Shown here piece after piece: positions 51,709-64,000 of a stretch of 64,000 nt of DNA; positions within the stretch are counted from its first letter, which is position 1; each line of letters opens with the position of its first letter. The notes under the pieces were generated by a model. It saw only the letters and a list, made by a program, of their open reading frames with translations. It ran no database searches and had not been told where the DNA came from. A program made the position numbers and the translations under genes. The DNA comes from Acanthaster planci (taxonomy: Eukaryota; Echinodermata; Asteroidea; Valvatida; Acanthasteridae), in the NCBI RefSeq assembly GCF_001949145.1, contig NW_019091620.1:149617-213616 (forward strand). The letters are read 5' to 3'.

Positions 51709-54700
51709 GCTGCGTGTACTTTTCAAACATGGTTAGGAGACAAGCAAAACTTGATGGGTCACCACATTACAATGTACTTCTAAGTAGAATGGAAAACTGC
51801 ACTATGCTGCTACAAAATAACACATATAATGTCCATGAAAAGATGTATTCAAGAACGCCCTTGTGTGTCAAGAAAATGTACAATGAATACTACAAGTGAC
51901 AGAGACAGTGCCAAAGCAATATGGAAACAACTGACAAGACTGGAAGTAAAAAAGAGAATTTTACAAATAGGATTAATAAATTATAAACATTAAAAATTAT
52001 TTCAAAGTCCCTACATGTAACTTCTGAAAAGATTCCCTTAAAAGGAAACCCCAAAATAAACGCTGCTGATAGAAATGTTACGGCTCATACACATGTTGTT
52101 TATAAAAATGACTAAACGGGGTAAATGTAAATGAAATGGAAGCCGCAGGTCTTGTACAGTAAGCGGATCATGGAATATGTGACTCATTTGCCAAATTTTA
52201 TATGTTCCATCTGTTACTTTGCTCCAATATTTTGATGTCTACTGGCTGCCACAAACCCAGACTGACTTGATGTCGGCATGCATGTACACACCATATGAAT
52301 TTCCTGCTTTATATACAACCAGCGTTCTCTGAGCCAGTCTCTCTGATTTCAAGTGATCCTGCTTAGGCAAACACAGCTGCTGCACAGAGCCTTGGTGTTT
52401 TTTAACTTTTTGGATGTGGCAGACTTAAATGAAAGACTACTGATACAGAAGAAACTTAGTTGACAAGATAATACATGGAAAAAAATCAATGGGCATCTTG
52501 AGTCAGGGGAATTCATTAAGGTGTTTGGGTCTGCTTTGGCAGTAACAACCCTGTGCCATGAGGGCTGAGGAGGAGCACGGACATAGAGGGACAATGAAGT
52601 ACATGTAGACTAGTCAGTTCACCTGCCTGCTGGTCACATAAATGCCAGGGAACTAGGATCATGTGGCGCCATGTAATGCACTGTCATTAACCAAGGGGGT
52701 TTATACACCTGGCTTTTCTCAGCCAAAGGGGATGGGAATCTGCCAGCCTTGGGGTGCTGTAGAGTACTGGAGTGTTTGCCCAGCTAATGCACCTTGCAAT
52801 GCACCTAACTAAACAACATCTGCACACTAGCTAGGCACAGACACACTGCAGCAAATGAATCTTATACCAATGTCTTGATGTAACAACAATTTTATGACAT
52901 CAAAAGAATGATAGACTTTGATCATTTTCTACTTCTTCAAATCATAAAGCCTTCGTAGAAAATGACAAATTACAGTCAAGATCAAATTATAAAATGTGAC
53001 ATGTTTTAAAATTTTGTATCATTCTTCAGTTGCTTAAAAAAAGCATTAACCAAGTACAAACTACCTGGATTACGTTTTCTTTGAAAATCACAAATATAAT
53101 TCATTCAACTATGACCTCCTGCATTTACCACTTACACAATATGTTACATCTGATAATTAGCAGATTGGTTTTTGTTTTGCTTTACTGTTCCTGGCTTCCC
53201 TTTTCATGATGCACATGAACCTTTTTTCAAATTTTCATCCTAATATGGCCAACAAAGTCGAGTTCGACAATTTGAGATCCAAAAAATCCACATCAGTCAG
53301 GTACGTAAGTTCAGCTACCCAATGATAATGATAGTCTGGAGGCGTTATCACTTCTAAATGTCTGGTGCTCATACTCTATAACTCAGTAGGTTTTTTGTAT
53401 CACTTCTAATGGATCAGGAACCTGTACAGTCATATTAAAATTGAACAAATGCTCAATAACACAAACTCAGTGATTATGATGTCAGACACTACATGAAGGC
53501 CACTTGTGTTACAATGATGAAGCACCAGGACACTCCACTCATAAGGCCGATTTGGAAAGTAGAACACAAACAACAGCACACATACATTAGCAAATACACA
53601 GTGTCACATACTTCCACAAGAAAAATGGGGAAGTTAAGAATCCTGGGCTAAATCTCTCCAGACACTGGTACAAAATGAATCTGTATGTAGAACCTACAGC
53701 GTACATGTACATGCACAACAATGAGATTTTGAAACTGGCTTTATACTGAACAACAGGCAAGCTGGAATTAAGAAGCAACATGTAAATAGAAGTCTTGGTT
53801 GGAGAAGGCAATGGGGAGGGGCTTCAGATTGTAATCCTTGTCTTTTCTTTCCAATATTACATATTGATGTACTTCTTGTAGCATAAAAAGTACAATTAGC
53901 ACACATATGTACATGTAGGCCTACAAAAAATTAATTCACAATACCATACCATCTTGAGAGAAAAATCACTTAATGCCTTTCCCTTTACACGTCCATGCCA
54001 CAGACAGGTACTGGGAGCTGTATGTTATTGTTTTTTGTTTTGTTGTTGTTGCTTGTTTCCCCAATTTTGGGGATCATACTGTTGTTGGGTTGCTAGATGT
54101 GGATGCAGTTGAGGTTACTTCAGGTAGGGTATTCAAATGGCAAAAACTAATGCATAAGACAACAGATAGTTATATGAAGGTGTGAGGAACGTAAGAACTA
54201 TCAGAGTTGAAAGTACACAGTGCAACCACAAGAGGTGGCATTAAAAAACCAGATGCTAAAAGCACTGACCAACCATAAATGAGACCGGAAATCTTACCAA
54301 GCTGAGAGCAACATTTCCAAAGATGTGTACTCAACAATACTGGATTATGAGCCACCACTTATTGCATTCTCACCAAAGTACCCAGCCTACTACTGATATG
54401 TATCCCAGCTAATCAATGACTATTAATTAAAATTTCACCACTTCCAACATATGGACCCAGTATACATATTTCAAAACAAACACAGTCCATCTGAAAAAGG
54501 GAAAAATATTGGCATTTAAAATAAACAGACGGGCCCATTGAATAAAAAAATTAATTAAGAGTAATCAATTATTTTGCTCTGAATCGATAATACATTTTAT
54601 TATTTACTTAGTTCGAGAAACTTCCAAACAGGTGGGTGGCACAGTAACAACACAAGAAATACCACTTGGTTGTCATCATTTCAACAAGAAATTCATAATA

Positions 54701-56400
54701 TGATGAAAGTCTTTAGTGTTCTAAATGTCTTTAACAAGATGATTTGTATGAGATTTTAAACTTTCTTCACTTGGCTTGCACAAAGTTAGAGAAGTCTGCT
54801 TTAAAATTGGATGGTTGAAGAAGCTAACAAAAAAAGTTAAGAGTTACAAAGAACTACACTCATTAGAATGGTCAGCTTGCACTGGTCTGAGGCTTCAATG
54901 AAACTTAAGCTACTGCTGTTTGGATCCAGTAGTGTTGATGATCACTTTGGCAGTTCAGGTCAGTACATTTTACACACCAAACAATGAACATTGTTGCCAC
55001 GCACGTGGCTAGTTGAAAGACGTGTGGAGGGGTCTCTAGAACACTTTAAACACGCTACCAGTATCTACAGATGGCCCAGTCCCACAGAAACCTTGGCATG
55101 TGACAGACCAGCTGGGCCAGCCAAAGAGCTGCTTTGTCTCCTGGTATTGATTAGTCCATGGCAGTGCAAATGTTGGCTCTAATAAAGCTAGGCTGTGTAG
55201 CATTGATCATTATGGATATCCAATCTAAGAATTGGGGGTAAGGAAAAATCAATCATAACATTCCCTGCCTTGCTTGAAAGAAAAAAGAAGAAAAGTCTAC
55301 TCCACTCTTCCAATGCACCTTTCACAATAAAGAAAACATTTTCGGGTGAAACATTTTCAATTTAACACAGGGAAGTTTCAACAGTGCAGTAAATGGAGGA
55401 AAGGTTCCAGTTGGGAAATAATGGAAGATTCCATTAGAGAACTAAACCAGGTGGTGCAAGCAGACTGCAAAGGAAGGCTCCACTCCATTCACAGGCAAGG
55501 GGTAGTTATTACAGAATGGATTGTCCATTGTTTACTCACAACAGAGAAAAACTGATATTATTGCTGTTGGAGAGGCAACTATTACAGTCAGTATAGCTGG
55601 GAATAGATGCAGATGGACTACTAGGCATTTTACTAGCTGGTAAACATGCCAGAGCCAGGGGTTCTATTAATGGACACGACTAACATTGGAGCAGGCACTC
55701 CAAAAATGAAATTTCATTCAAAATTTCAATATACAAGTATGATTTATTAGGTAATATTGCGATGCGTACTATGGAATAAATTTGAAAGAAGTCCATATGG
55801 TTAACATGCTGGCCAATCAAAAAATAATTCAGCATTCTAAAAGCAGTTATCAGCACCATAACTTTGCTAAAATATGTTCGATGCCCAAAATGTTTGTCTT
55901 AACACAAGACAGTTGGCTGATATACATGTAACCTCCCCTCCCCACTAATGCATGTCAGTAGAACACATGCCGGCATGTTGGAACACCTTAAACTGCAAGC
56001 ATTCAAAGAAACTGACTTGCCAAATCAACAGTGGAATTGGAGCATTTTCAGCTATTTTCCTTTTTCTCCAAGGGGCAGTGGTGTTTTTTGTTTCAGGGTT
56101 TTGATTTTTGCTTTTATGAGCAACATTCAACAACATTGGCTTATTGAGAAAATAATACGTAAAATGGTGATGCATTTCTGTGAGTGTGTTAACTTGATTA
56201 ATGTGCACATGTTCAGGGCTTGTAGCTCATAAAAGGGTCATGACATTCAAACCCTAATGTCATGTCCTCAGGTAGGAAAGCAAATTCCCCCTTACTTAGC
56301 TCTTTCAAATGTGGAAATGCATTCCCTGGGGACTACATGTATAACCTACAATGGAATGGTATTTCAAGTAAAGAAAACCTGGAATAAACACTGGCCCTGC

Positions 56401-56882
56401 TAGGGCTGAGTCAATTCGAATAATTCACTATTCGAATATTTGACCTTCAATTTGATCGAATATCTGAATATTTGGTTGCATCGACTGGCAGATTGTTGAT
56501 GAACAAACCAAATACAAAATCAGTTGCTTTAGCACAAACTGTTGTATATTATGATCAATATAACATTTTTTCACATATAGGAGTATCTCCAGCTATGATT
56601 TAGCAAGACTGAAGAGATGAACAAGGCTTCTTGCCCTGTTGAAAGTTTCTATTCCTTTGAATTGTTTAATGAATAATTTACTTTTTAAATTGTTGTAAGA
56701 TTCCTGACATTTTTCATTTGAATCTGCTTGAAACGAGCCTCCATGGTGCAATTTGTCTCATTTAAAATGAAAGAAAATTTTCCCTTCCTTTCATGTATTT
56801 TGCATTTGAATATTCGAATTTGAAAATTAATATTCAAATATTTGACAATCAATCAAATATTCAGTTATTCTGCACAGCCCTT
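56401..56882. mobile_element. hAT-type MITE with 8-bp target duplication
   Basis: The left end is TAGGGCTGAG. The complement of the right end is AAGGGCTGTG. Flanking octamers GGCCCTGC (56,393-56,400) and GGCCCTGT (56,883-56,890) agree at seven of eight positions, the duplication length of hAT transposons. The sub-terminal regions are dense in TTCGAATATTTG-like units on both sides, and the interior lacks coding capacity. Confidence 0.8.
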
Positions 56883-56990
56883 GGCCCTGTGAGCCACATG
56901 GCTACTGGATAGAATTGGCTTTTTCACATTCAGTTACAGAGATGATGAACCAACTTCTGCATTACATGTAAGTACAGAAACGTAACTTAC

Positions 56991-57105
56991 TTCAAAATCT
57001 CCATTTTTAATGGTAAATTTGGTCAGAGGAATCTCCTTGATATCTATCATTTCTTGACCTTGTTTTGTGTTACAGATAAAATTAATCCCTACTTGTTTGG
57101 GACCT
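56991..57105 (-). CDS. internal exon of the unnamed gene
   Basis: Acceptor TCTTTGTTCTAG and an excellent donor GAA|GTAAGT delimit one completing base plus 38 codons: GPKQVGINFICNTKQGQEMI, then DIKEIPLTKFTIKNGDFE. Only this frame is open through the exon. It ends in phase 0, as needed for the exon at 46,479-46,372. The tandem AGAG at the acceptor permits a start two bases later, which would accept an upstream exon ending one base into a codon. Family unknown. Confidence 0.6.
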
Positions 57106-59543
57106 CTAGAACAAAGATGTCAACAACTTGTCAGGAATGTTTTTCGTACATCACTAAACAGCCCAGGATTTTTTGAAGGAGTGGTAAAATCCTATGATAA
57201 GTGAATTAAAGTCTTTAGCATCAGTTTGGTATTTCAAAAAGTCAAGGCAATCAATAACAAACTACTTGACATCATGCCACCTCAAACATATTCAGTGAAT
57301 GTACAGTGTACACACAAGTTCGCACATAGCTGTTTTCCTTGTATGTAGAGGTATATGTACGCTGATGTTCTGAAATGACCATGATGGACCTTTATTTTGT
57401 GGATGTGATTTTGGAATGCTTAATTATATGGCTATTATTCTTTTGCACATATCTGACGTTGATTTTTTTTTCACCAAATGAAGTTCATGTAACCCCTTGT
57501 CCCAAATACATATACACAGGGAGTCTAGTAAAATTACCAGACCCACCAAAACAGCATTCCACTTACATGCAGGCTTTGCACTTAGGAATACAGAATCTTC
57601 ATAAGAAAAAAACCAGAAATATTCTTCCAAGACCAGACAGTTTTTCACCTGTAACACTGATTAAATTTGTGCATGTGAGTGGAACTCATTGGCTGCAATA
57701 TTTCTCTGGTAATCTACTTGACTGTACACACACACATATGGCTCTGATGCTTTTGCCATCTGTGGCTTCAATGACTGCTCAGTCTTTCTTTTATACACAG
57801 TTGTTTTTTTGCAAATTTCTTTCTCCACTTGGGCAGAAGGCTAAAAGGGGAAATTACAATCCCGTGTAGATTAAAGACATGGTTTGCAATTTCAGTCTGA
57901 AAAAAAGAAGGGGAACAGCAAGTTACTTCTAAAAAGTAAGTTCACAAAATGTTTACCATTTACCTGTCTGATATTAAACAGTTCACCTGCATAGTGAATT
58001 TGAATAAATTAAACTTTTTCAACACATGAATTAAACACTTAGTACTTTGAGCTTTGCTTAATAGCCCGCCTGCTGTCTACAACTCAATTATTAGGATCCT
58101 GTTTATTAACAAGTACATGCCAAAAAGTCCCAAGATCTGCCCACTGACACACATTCTACCACTGATGGGGTAACAAAACAACACAAAATAAAACAAAAAC
58201 TCTCCTGGGCTGATACATGTAGGCCTACCCCAAGCCCAACAAAGCTCATGTATTTGGCAATGTATCAAATGCATCCGTTGTCTGCTGCTTCATCTGCTTC
58301 TTATCCTTCATGTATCTCCATGTAGGATACACAGCAGACATGAACAATCGCCTTGACAATGTCACTATGGAACAAGGTGCTTTACATAAACTCAACATTG
58401 GCTCCAATGACACCACAAGGTAGACTAATTGAAGGAACCCCCCAAATTAACATGGTAATAAAGAAAAGACATTCTACAAACAAATACCAGATATTTTCCC
58501 ATTTTATTTACTTGATCAAAGGTGACTGGGAGATCTTGGAATCCTACTATGACACCGCATCCAGTTTGTCGTACAATGCTTTGACAAATTTAAAACTTTT
58601 GAAATCACTCCAGTAGGAAAGTCTACATACTATACAGCTGCTCAAAACTGGATAAATGCCTCTTATTCTACTTGTACATATATGTACTTTCCTCTTGCCT
58701 CCACATTCAGCCACTGCTGTAATACTGGATTTCTCTCCCCCCCAAAAAAAAAAACACAGCCCAAAACGTTTTCTCCTAAACTTTTGGTAATAAGCTTTCC
58801 GTGGATGCATGTCTGTTATTGCACGATTGACTTCCACTGTCTTGGAAATGGCTTCAAAAACATTTTGGAACAGCTTGTGAAAGCATATGTTACCCTTGCC
58901 GGTACATGCATCATGATGGCTAAGTTCAGTTGTGAATTAAGTTATTTTGGTAGGTTATTTGGTGTTTCCTTGAATTAGTGTTAAGTGGATTGAGCAAGGA
59001 CAGTCTGCAAAATTCAACTAAATGCTAAAAAATGAGCAATGAGTCATTGTGGTGAAGAAATTTCAAAAGAAAAGATGCTGTCCATAATGCCTTAGGGGAA
59101 TTTTTCTCCAAAAGAGTTCGTCCAGCCTAGAAAATTATGTGAACAATTATGAAAAAGTATCAAACGTGAGATAAACCTGAATAAGAACAAGGGCCATCTA
59201 GGGAACCATGCACAATGGCAACTAAGGAGAACACCACAGGCTTCTTGTCTCTTGAAATACCTTCATCACAAATGGCCATCACTAATCAGGCAACATTAAC
59301 AATGGGTAGCTTATTTCACAAATTGTCCCAAGACATTTACATGTAACAACCCTCTTTAAGACAGTGGAGGTCAGTTACGCATGACCAAAGATGTGTATCG
59401 AGGGTATCAATGGAAGCCATAGTTTATGATAAAAACCATAACGGCCATTGTATGCTAAGCCTGGTCATATTTTGCCTTTGCAGGTTTTCTTTTAGTGGGG
59501 ACACAATAGTAAATGCAAAATGCTCAAGTAGATTTTTCCTCAC
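57106..59543 (-). other. probable intron of the unnamed gene
   Basis: The only long open stretch is a plus-strand frame at 57,375-57,869 (164 codons) without splice or family support. A further short exon may be hidden here, because the simplest phase match between the flanking exons needs the alternative acceptor. Confidence 0.35.
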
Positions 59544-59715
59544 CACAACTTGTTATACAACCACCCTGACCTGTGTCTGGTAAGGCTTGCAGCATCATGC
59601 CTAGAGTCTCTCTGTCAAACCCAGGGCGGGAAAGCAAAAATGTGAGAATGCCATCATAAACAGGGTGTAATTCCAGGTCAAGGCTTGCCATTGATATCAA
59701 CACCACTCCAAGATT
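59544..59715 (-). CDS. internal exon of the unnamed gene (3' edge ambiguous)
   Basis: Acceptor CTTCACCTGTACAG precedes 59715. The exon reads NLGVVLISMASLDLELHPVY, then DGILTFLLSRPGFDRETLG and MMLQALPDTG. Two donors are possible: TGTG|GTGAGG ending at 59544, or ACAG|GTCAGG ending at 59571. Both leave one base of a codon. The peptide is helical and resembles alpha-helical repeat proteins in general character, but I cannot assign a family. It lies on the same strand as the exons at 57.0, 46.4 and 43.3 kb, so one gene is assumed. Confidence 0.5.
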
Positions 59716-60548
59716 CTGTACAGGTGAAGGGTGGTAGATAATGCATCTTGAATCACAATATGCATATAATAGGCAATATACGCGCAAATACCACAAACCT
59801 TCTTCAGCGTGTTTGGAGCTTAATTGACCCTGTGAAGGCAGTACCTTCCTTCCCAGACCAAAAACAAGTTTTAAATATGTCAACACAAACTATATTTAGC
59901 TCTATTAGAAATCAATTATAAGCAAAAAAGGTGGTGAAGGCAACAAGAGTGACGCTTGTATGGAATACTAAGCCTTGCCTCTGAACTTCCATTCAGTCTT
60001 TTATCAGGGTCTTCAGTTCTCCCAGCTGACATAATATTTTAGCATTGGCAACCCTTTTCCCAGTAAAATTATTATCATTAAAATGGAGCTTTACTAAATT
60101 TGAGTAGGCTGATGAGTGCAATGTGGTTTAACCACTGAAACTGTGACTGGAGGGAAAGGTTGGGTAACAAACGACTACCGATTGTACACCAACATTCAAC
60201 TTTCAGACAATTTGTTGTGGACAACTCAATAAATGAAACCACAAATATTTTCAGTGTTTTTAGAACAGTGATTTTGAATAGAATAATATATACAGATTTT
60301 TTCACAACCAGAGGCAGATCCCTTCCCCATATCTACTGTACATAATGAAAAAATAAAGTTCTTATGCTTACACTAAATGATACAAAAATATTTATAGTTT
60401 TATTTGGCCATTTGAAATTAATTTTCAGATTCACATCAATCAGAATAGAAAAAAACAGTCAGGCAGGGAATTTTAAAGTGAAATTAGGGCCATGATGTTT
60501 GATACATTACAGTGCGATGTCTAGAGTGTTGTATCCACACCAAACTGC

Positions 60549-60596
60549 ATCAACCCATCAAGGTTTCTAGCTGTCAACCCATCAAGGTTTCTAGCT
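60549..60596. repeat. 24-bp tandem duplication
   Basis: Two adjacent copies of TCAACCCATCAAGGTTTCTA plus GCT, differing only in the first base. Confidence 0.9.
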
Positions 60597-60834
60597 ACAT
60601 GATATGGCATTAGCATAATAAAGGTTGCGTGTCTAGACAGTAAAACATACTATAGACATGCAACACACATCAGTAGCTAGTTTGGAAGTTCTGCACAAAA
60701 AAATTTTTGCTAAGGTTGTTTCGCTGTTCGTGCAAAGTCTATGTGTCTGTGCCTTTCGGTTTGGTGAGAAATTTGTCTAAATTTTACATAAAAACTTGGG
60801 GTGGGCAAGAAAAAAAAAGAGGCAGGTGGTGACG

Positions 60835-61110
60835 TGGATCTAAAAATCAATTGCCATTATCAAACATTTGTGGTTATGACACCCCGGATTCCTCACAAGT
60901 GCCCTAAGCACTGTAACTTGTAAGCCTGCAGAAACCTGTAGAGAGTAGACAGTGAGAAGCAGTTGCAGTTTTAAGAGGTTGGAGGAAAAACTGAGAAGAT
61001 TATTTCGGGTAAAACCCACGCAACCAGGTAGGGAATGATAACCCAATGTGAATGTTAGACCAAGCCACGAATTAAACCCAGCAACTGGGCTGCAGAAGTG
61101 AATGGTAAGT
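60835..61110 (-). repeat. candidate interspersed repeat (SINE-like)
   Basis: The minus strand reads CTACCTGGTTGCGTGGGTTT, then TACCCG, CTCAGTTTTTCCTCCAAC and AAAACTGC. From memory, a segment of this general form (GCGTGGGTTTT..CCGG..TTTCCTCC) recurs in many aquatic animal genomes. A possible tRNA-like B-box (GGGTTTAATTCGTGG) lies near 61,075. Edges and class are uncertain. Confidence 0.35.
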
Positions 61111-61930
61111 AAAGAACCACTTCATTCTGAACCTCTAAATTGATATCCACAAAGGATTATATTTCCATGTGTTTAATATAGGGCCCACCTAATACAATTA
61201 TTTTACAACTTTTGAAATTGCAAGCTGTGCGTAAACTGTTTTTTCAATTTCTGTTTTGCTGTTTTCATCTGGGTTTCTTTTTTTGGAAATGCAAAATTGC
61301 ACATTATTTATGGCAAAACTGTGATGTCTCCCAAGGTACTAAATCTCAATGTTGCATTTTTTTAAAGCAAAAACAGCTGGATTTTTTCTGTTTTGCAAAT
61401 GTAAATTTCCATTTCTTTGGCAATCTATTGTTGTGTAAATATACTGTAACAAGCCAGCGAGCAAACCTTTTCCAAAACATGTTTTTAAAGAGAAAATTTG
61501 GGGTTCAAAATTTGAATATTTAACATGTAGACCGAATAGCTTTGTCTTCCCTGATTTACTTCACATCATCAGTACCCTCAATCCCAAGGAAAAGCTATGA
61601 TAATTAATCAATAATTCAAAAAAGTACCCTTTGAATACATTTAACTCCAAATGATTTCCAACAGTTCTTATGCAATGAAGAGTATAAAGATGCACAACAG
61701 GCAGCTGCAATCAATTTGTTTTGATACAAACCTTAAAATACACCTTTGTGTCTCAGTCAACCTTATTTCCAACATTTGGTTCACTACTTCAAAGGGAATT
61801 TTGTTTCATTTTTGGTTTTTATTGAATTTCCATATTCATGAGCAAAACTGTGATGTCATCCTAGGGAGAAAACCATAATGTTTAATTGGTTTGTAAATGA
61901 AAAACTTTGGACAAAGTTTTTTCTTATTCA

Positions 61931-62090
61931 GGGAATAAATATGTGTTTGGCCCGTCTTGAAAGTGCATTTAAGACTGCTTCAGGAGAACAGATGCGACTA
62001 AAACCCGAGCCGCAATTATCAGTGTTCAGTCTCCTCAATCGGTATTCAATGTTAGTTTAAGACGGGCCAAACACATATTTTATTTATTCC
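61931..62090. repeat. hairpin element with 22-bp perfect arms
   Basis: AAATATGTGTTTGGCCCGTC plus TT at 61,937-61,958 is exactly complementary to 62,059-62,080. Short outer arms GGAATAAATA/TATTTATTCC extend the match. The loop is about 100 bases. It may be a very short MITE or a structured RNA. No flanking duplication is evident. Confidence 0.75.
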
Positions 62091-64000
62091 AATTCATAAA
62101 TACTTTTTTAGTTAAAGATTCAAAACAAATCAATATATATGATGGATTTCCAGAGATTCTGCTCTGGAATTGTACTTTCATTTTCCTACACAACCCCCGT
62201 CAATTAAATGGAATATTCCTTTTGTAAATTGTCCAATTGGCCCACACATGGCAGGCCGCATGCACATAGACTCTTGACCAATCAGAATCATTTTCAAGAT
62301 GAATCAATTAAACTGTCTTGTATCCAGGTGATTTACTCAGTGGGCATTATCACTTCTCAGCAGGCATTATCAAATGTTAATACAAAGTCAAGTTGCACGA
62401 TGTTGAATAGGGATCCAGACTGTCTGAGGTATTTATGAATCTTGTTTATATACATAACATTTAACATTTATTTCATTTCTTCAGCACCATTTCTATTAAC
62501 AATATTCAATAGCACTGTACATATCAAGGTAGCAAAAATAACGATTACATATTCATAACAGTTATATAAAACTACAATTAAAATTACAATTGAAAGTTAC
62601 GAAACTAAATGCGAGTTATGGATTGAACCACATGATTAATAAAACATAAAAGTTCATGCTAGGATCTTATTAACTGTAACATATATTAAAAAGATACGTC
62701 TTGATGGCACGCTTGAACTCGTTTTCATTCATAATATCTTTCAACTGGGTTGCAAAGAATTCCACAACCAATGTCCAGTAATGGCAAATGCCTTTTCTCA
62801 GAAAGTAAATTCTGGGTTCACAATTTGAACAGAAAGCCTATGCACTGATCTATGACATCAAAGCAGCATTGTCCTCAGTTGTCAAGGAAAGCATGGATAA
62901 GTTTTAAGTTTTAAAAAGTGCACTTTCCAATGCACGCAATCAAACAGGAGTGTAAATGTGTTTTCATATCGACAAAGAGTATGAAGTTCCAGAAAAACTG
63001 TGCCTAAGAAAAAAATGCATGACTTTTTTGTGTACAAAAAAGGTAACATTTAGGCTTTCTTCCTGTGATGACCTAAGTTTTACTCATGAATATGGAATAC
63101 TCATTAACATAAAAGGCAGTAAAATACCCTTAGAAACAATCAAACAAATGTTGGAATTAGGCTTAACTGAGACACAAAGGTGCAGTATGAAGGTTTTGTA
63201 TTCAAACAATTGGCTTCTGCCTCTCCCTTTCAGTTCTATTCATTTCTTTCCCATTTTGTGATTGGTATTAAAAATATCTGGAGTGAGAAAGTCCTATTTG
63301 CCCACCCACCCACCTCATAAAGTATGGGGGAAGGTTCATATCCCAATCCCCACTATGCATTCTCAAGCCCCCTCCCCCACCATATACATGTATGGAATAT
63401 GTATGTACATGTACACCTTGACTGGCCCTTTCATCAGCTTACATGTATCTTGTACATATTCACACAACTGGTAATGATACCAATCTGGACAGGAACTTAA
63501 GTTTGTAAATGAATCAATATTACTTGATTCTTCGCTACTACTTTAAAATCAATATTGCCAATAATCAAATTTTTAATCACACCTAAATATCTGTAGAGAT
63601 TCAGTGACTTGTCCCACCACAATATTAGTGTAGTGTGTGATTCGCACAACCTATCCCTGGGTGAAAGGTCAAAGTGCATTGGGAAGTAATTACTCATAAA
63701 AAAGTTTTGCAATCTGTATACACTTGTTACTGTTTCTACAGCAATTTCTTTTGTACTGGTCAAACAAAACGGAGGTACCATACTACAAAGCAGAGGTTTC
63801 AAGTTACAGAGGTATTAAGGTACATGTGATGTACAGTTTTTTTGTACAAAATATTCTATTCTCTTGACTTTAATGAAGTGTGACTTCAAGTTGGGGGCAC
63901 CCTTTTTATATGTTCTGGTTCTCATATCTTTTTTCCATTGAGGGAGGATTGGTCGAACAAAAAAAAAATGGTGCTGTCATATAGGTGACTGAATAAACAA

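Larger units (their letters stand above)
46480..56990 (-). other. probable long intron of the unnamed gene with several mobile elements
   Basis: No further exon is firmly supported. It holds the elements at 49,902-50,395, 51,458-51,708 and 56,401-56,882, a near-perfect 29-bp palindrome at 48,380-48,408 and a small 9-bp-stem hairpin (ACACCTGCC/GGCAGGTGT) at 47,681-47,702. Confidence 0.35.
59716..64000. other. no firm gene; possible further exons of the unnamed gene
   Basis: A minus-strand stretch near 63,760-63,600 (TKEIAVETVTSVYRLQNFF) follows an acceptor-like TTTGTTTGACCAG but has no clear donor. The rest holds the repeats listed separately and AT-rich sequence. Confidence 0.3.

Noticed and set aside
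57375-57869. 164-codon plus-strand open frame with a hydrophobic start
   Set aside because: It lies in a probable intron of the minus-strand gene, has no recognisable domain, no splice sites and no polyadenylation context. It is probably chance, although its length is somewhat unusual.
63497-63802. minus-strand 101-codon frame with TKEIAVETVTSVYRLQNFF
   Set aside because: There is a plausible acceptor but no convincing donor, and it cannot be linked in phase to the exon at 59.7 kb.
1-64000. CRISPR arrays, operons, phage or tRNA/rRNA genes
   Set aside because: None are visible; the window is animal-type genomic DNA with spliced genes and DNA transposons.

Overview
This is eukaryotic genomic DNA, AT-rich, with short exons, GT/AG introns of several kb and many decayed DNA transposons. 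It most resembles an invertebrate animal. The one gene I recognise firmly is the single-copy-type member of the nervy / MTG8 (CBFA2T, RUNX1T1) co-repressor family. Its domains read very close to the vertebrate proteins, and the 12-base palindrome ACATGTACATGT recurs throughout. A marine invertebrate, perhaps a non-vertebrate deuterostome, fits, but the sequence alone does not prove it. There is no prokaryotic gene organisation and no CRISPR array, operon or phage.

Layout. (1) 77-251 (+) is the last coding exon of an unrecognised membrane protein whose body lies left of the window. (2) 252-13,190 holds no convincing gene. It contains a piggyBac-type MITE with TTAA duplications (828-1496), a 179-bp imperfect palindrome (4643-4821), decayed protein-like fragments on the minus strand (about 3381-5096) and ordinary AT-rich sequence. 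(3) 13,198-13,400 looks like a CRE/CCAAT promoter with a first-exon donor on the minus strand. (4) 35,077 down to 14,096 (-) is the nervy/CBFA2T gene. I assembled ten coding exons whose junction phases all agree, giving a 577-residue protein with NHR1/TAFH, NHR2, NHR3 and a C-terminal MYND zinc finger (NHR4). Its first exon is inferred; the other nine are well supported. (5) The intron between its exons 8 and 7 carries a short mariner-type MITE lying directly against a dead Tc1-like transposon, itself interrupted by a pogo/Tigger-like MITE. (6) 35.1-43.1 kb is apparently empty. (7) 43,257-59,715 (-) holds exons of a second minus-strand gene that I cannot name. Its last exon, stop codon and a nearby polyadenylation signal are visible, and three upstream exons are supported to varying degrees. 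(8) Introns and flanks of this second gene carry several non-autonomous transposons: one hAT-type with a near-perfect 8-bp target duplication, one hAT-like related to a copy in nervy, a 24-bp-TIR element and a 22-bp-arm hairpin element.

How it fits together. The two minus-strand genes are in tandem, with the unknown gene upstream of nervy. Nothing links them functionally. The nervy product is expected to be a nuclear scaffold that recruits co-repressors and deacetylases to DNA-bound partners. I found no sign of an undescribed multi-gene system. The more interesting items are the unnamed conserved gene, paired alternative splice sites in nervy, the nested transposons and the two fold-back elements.
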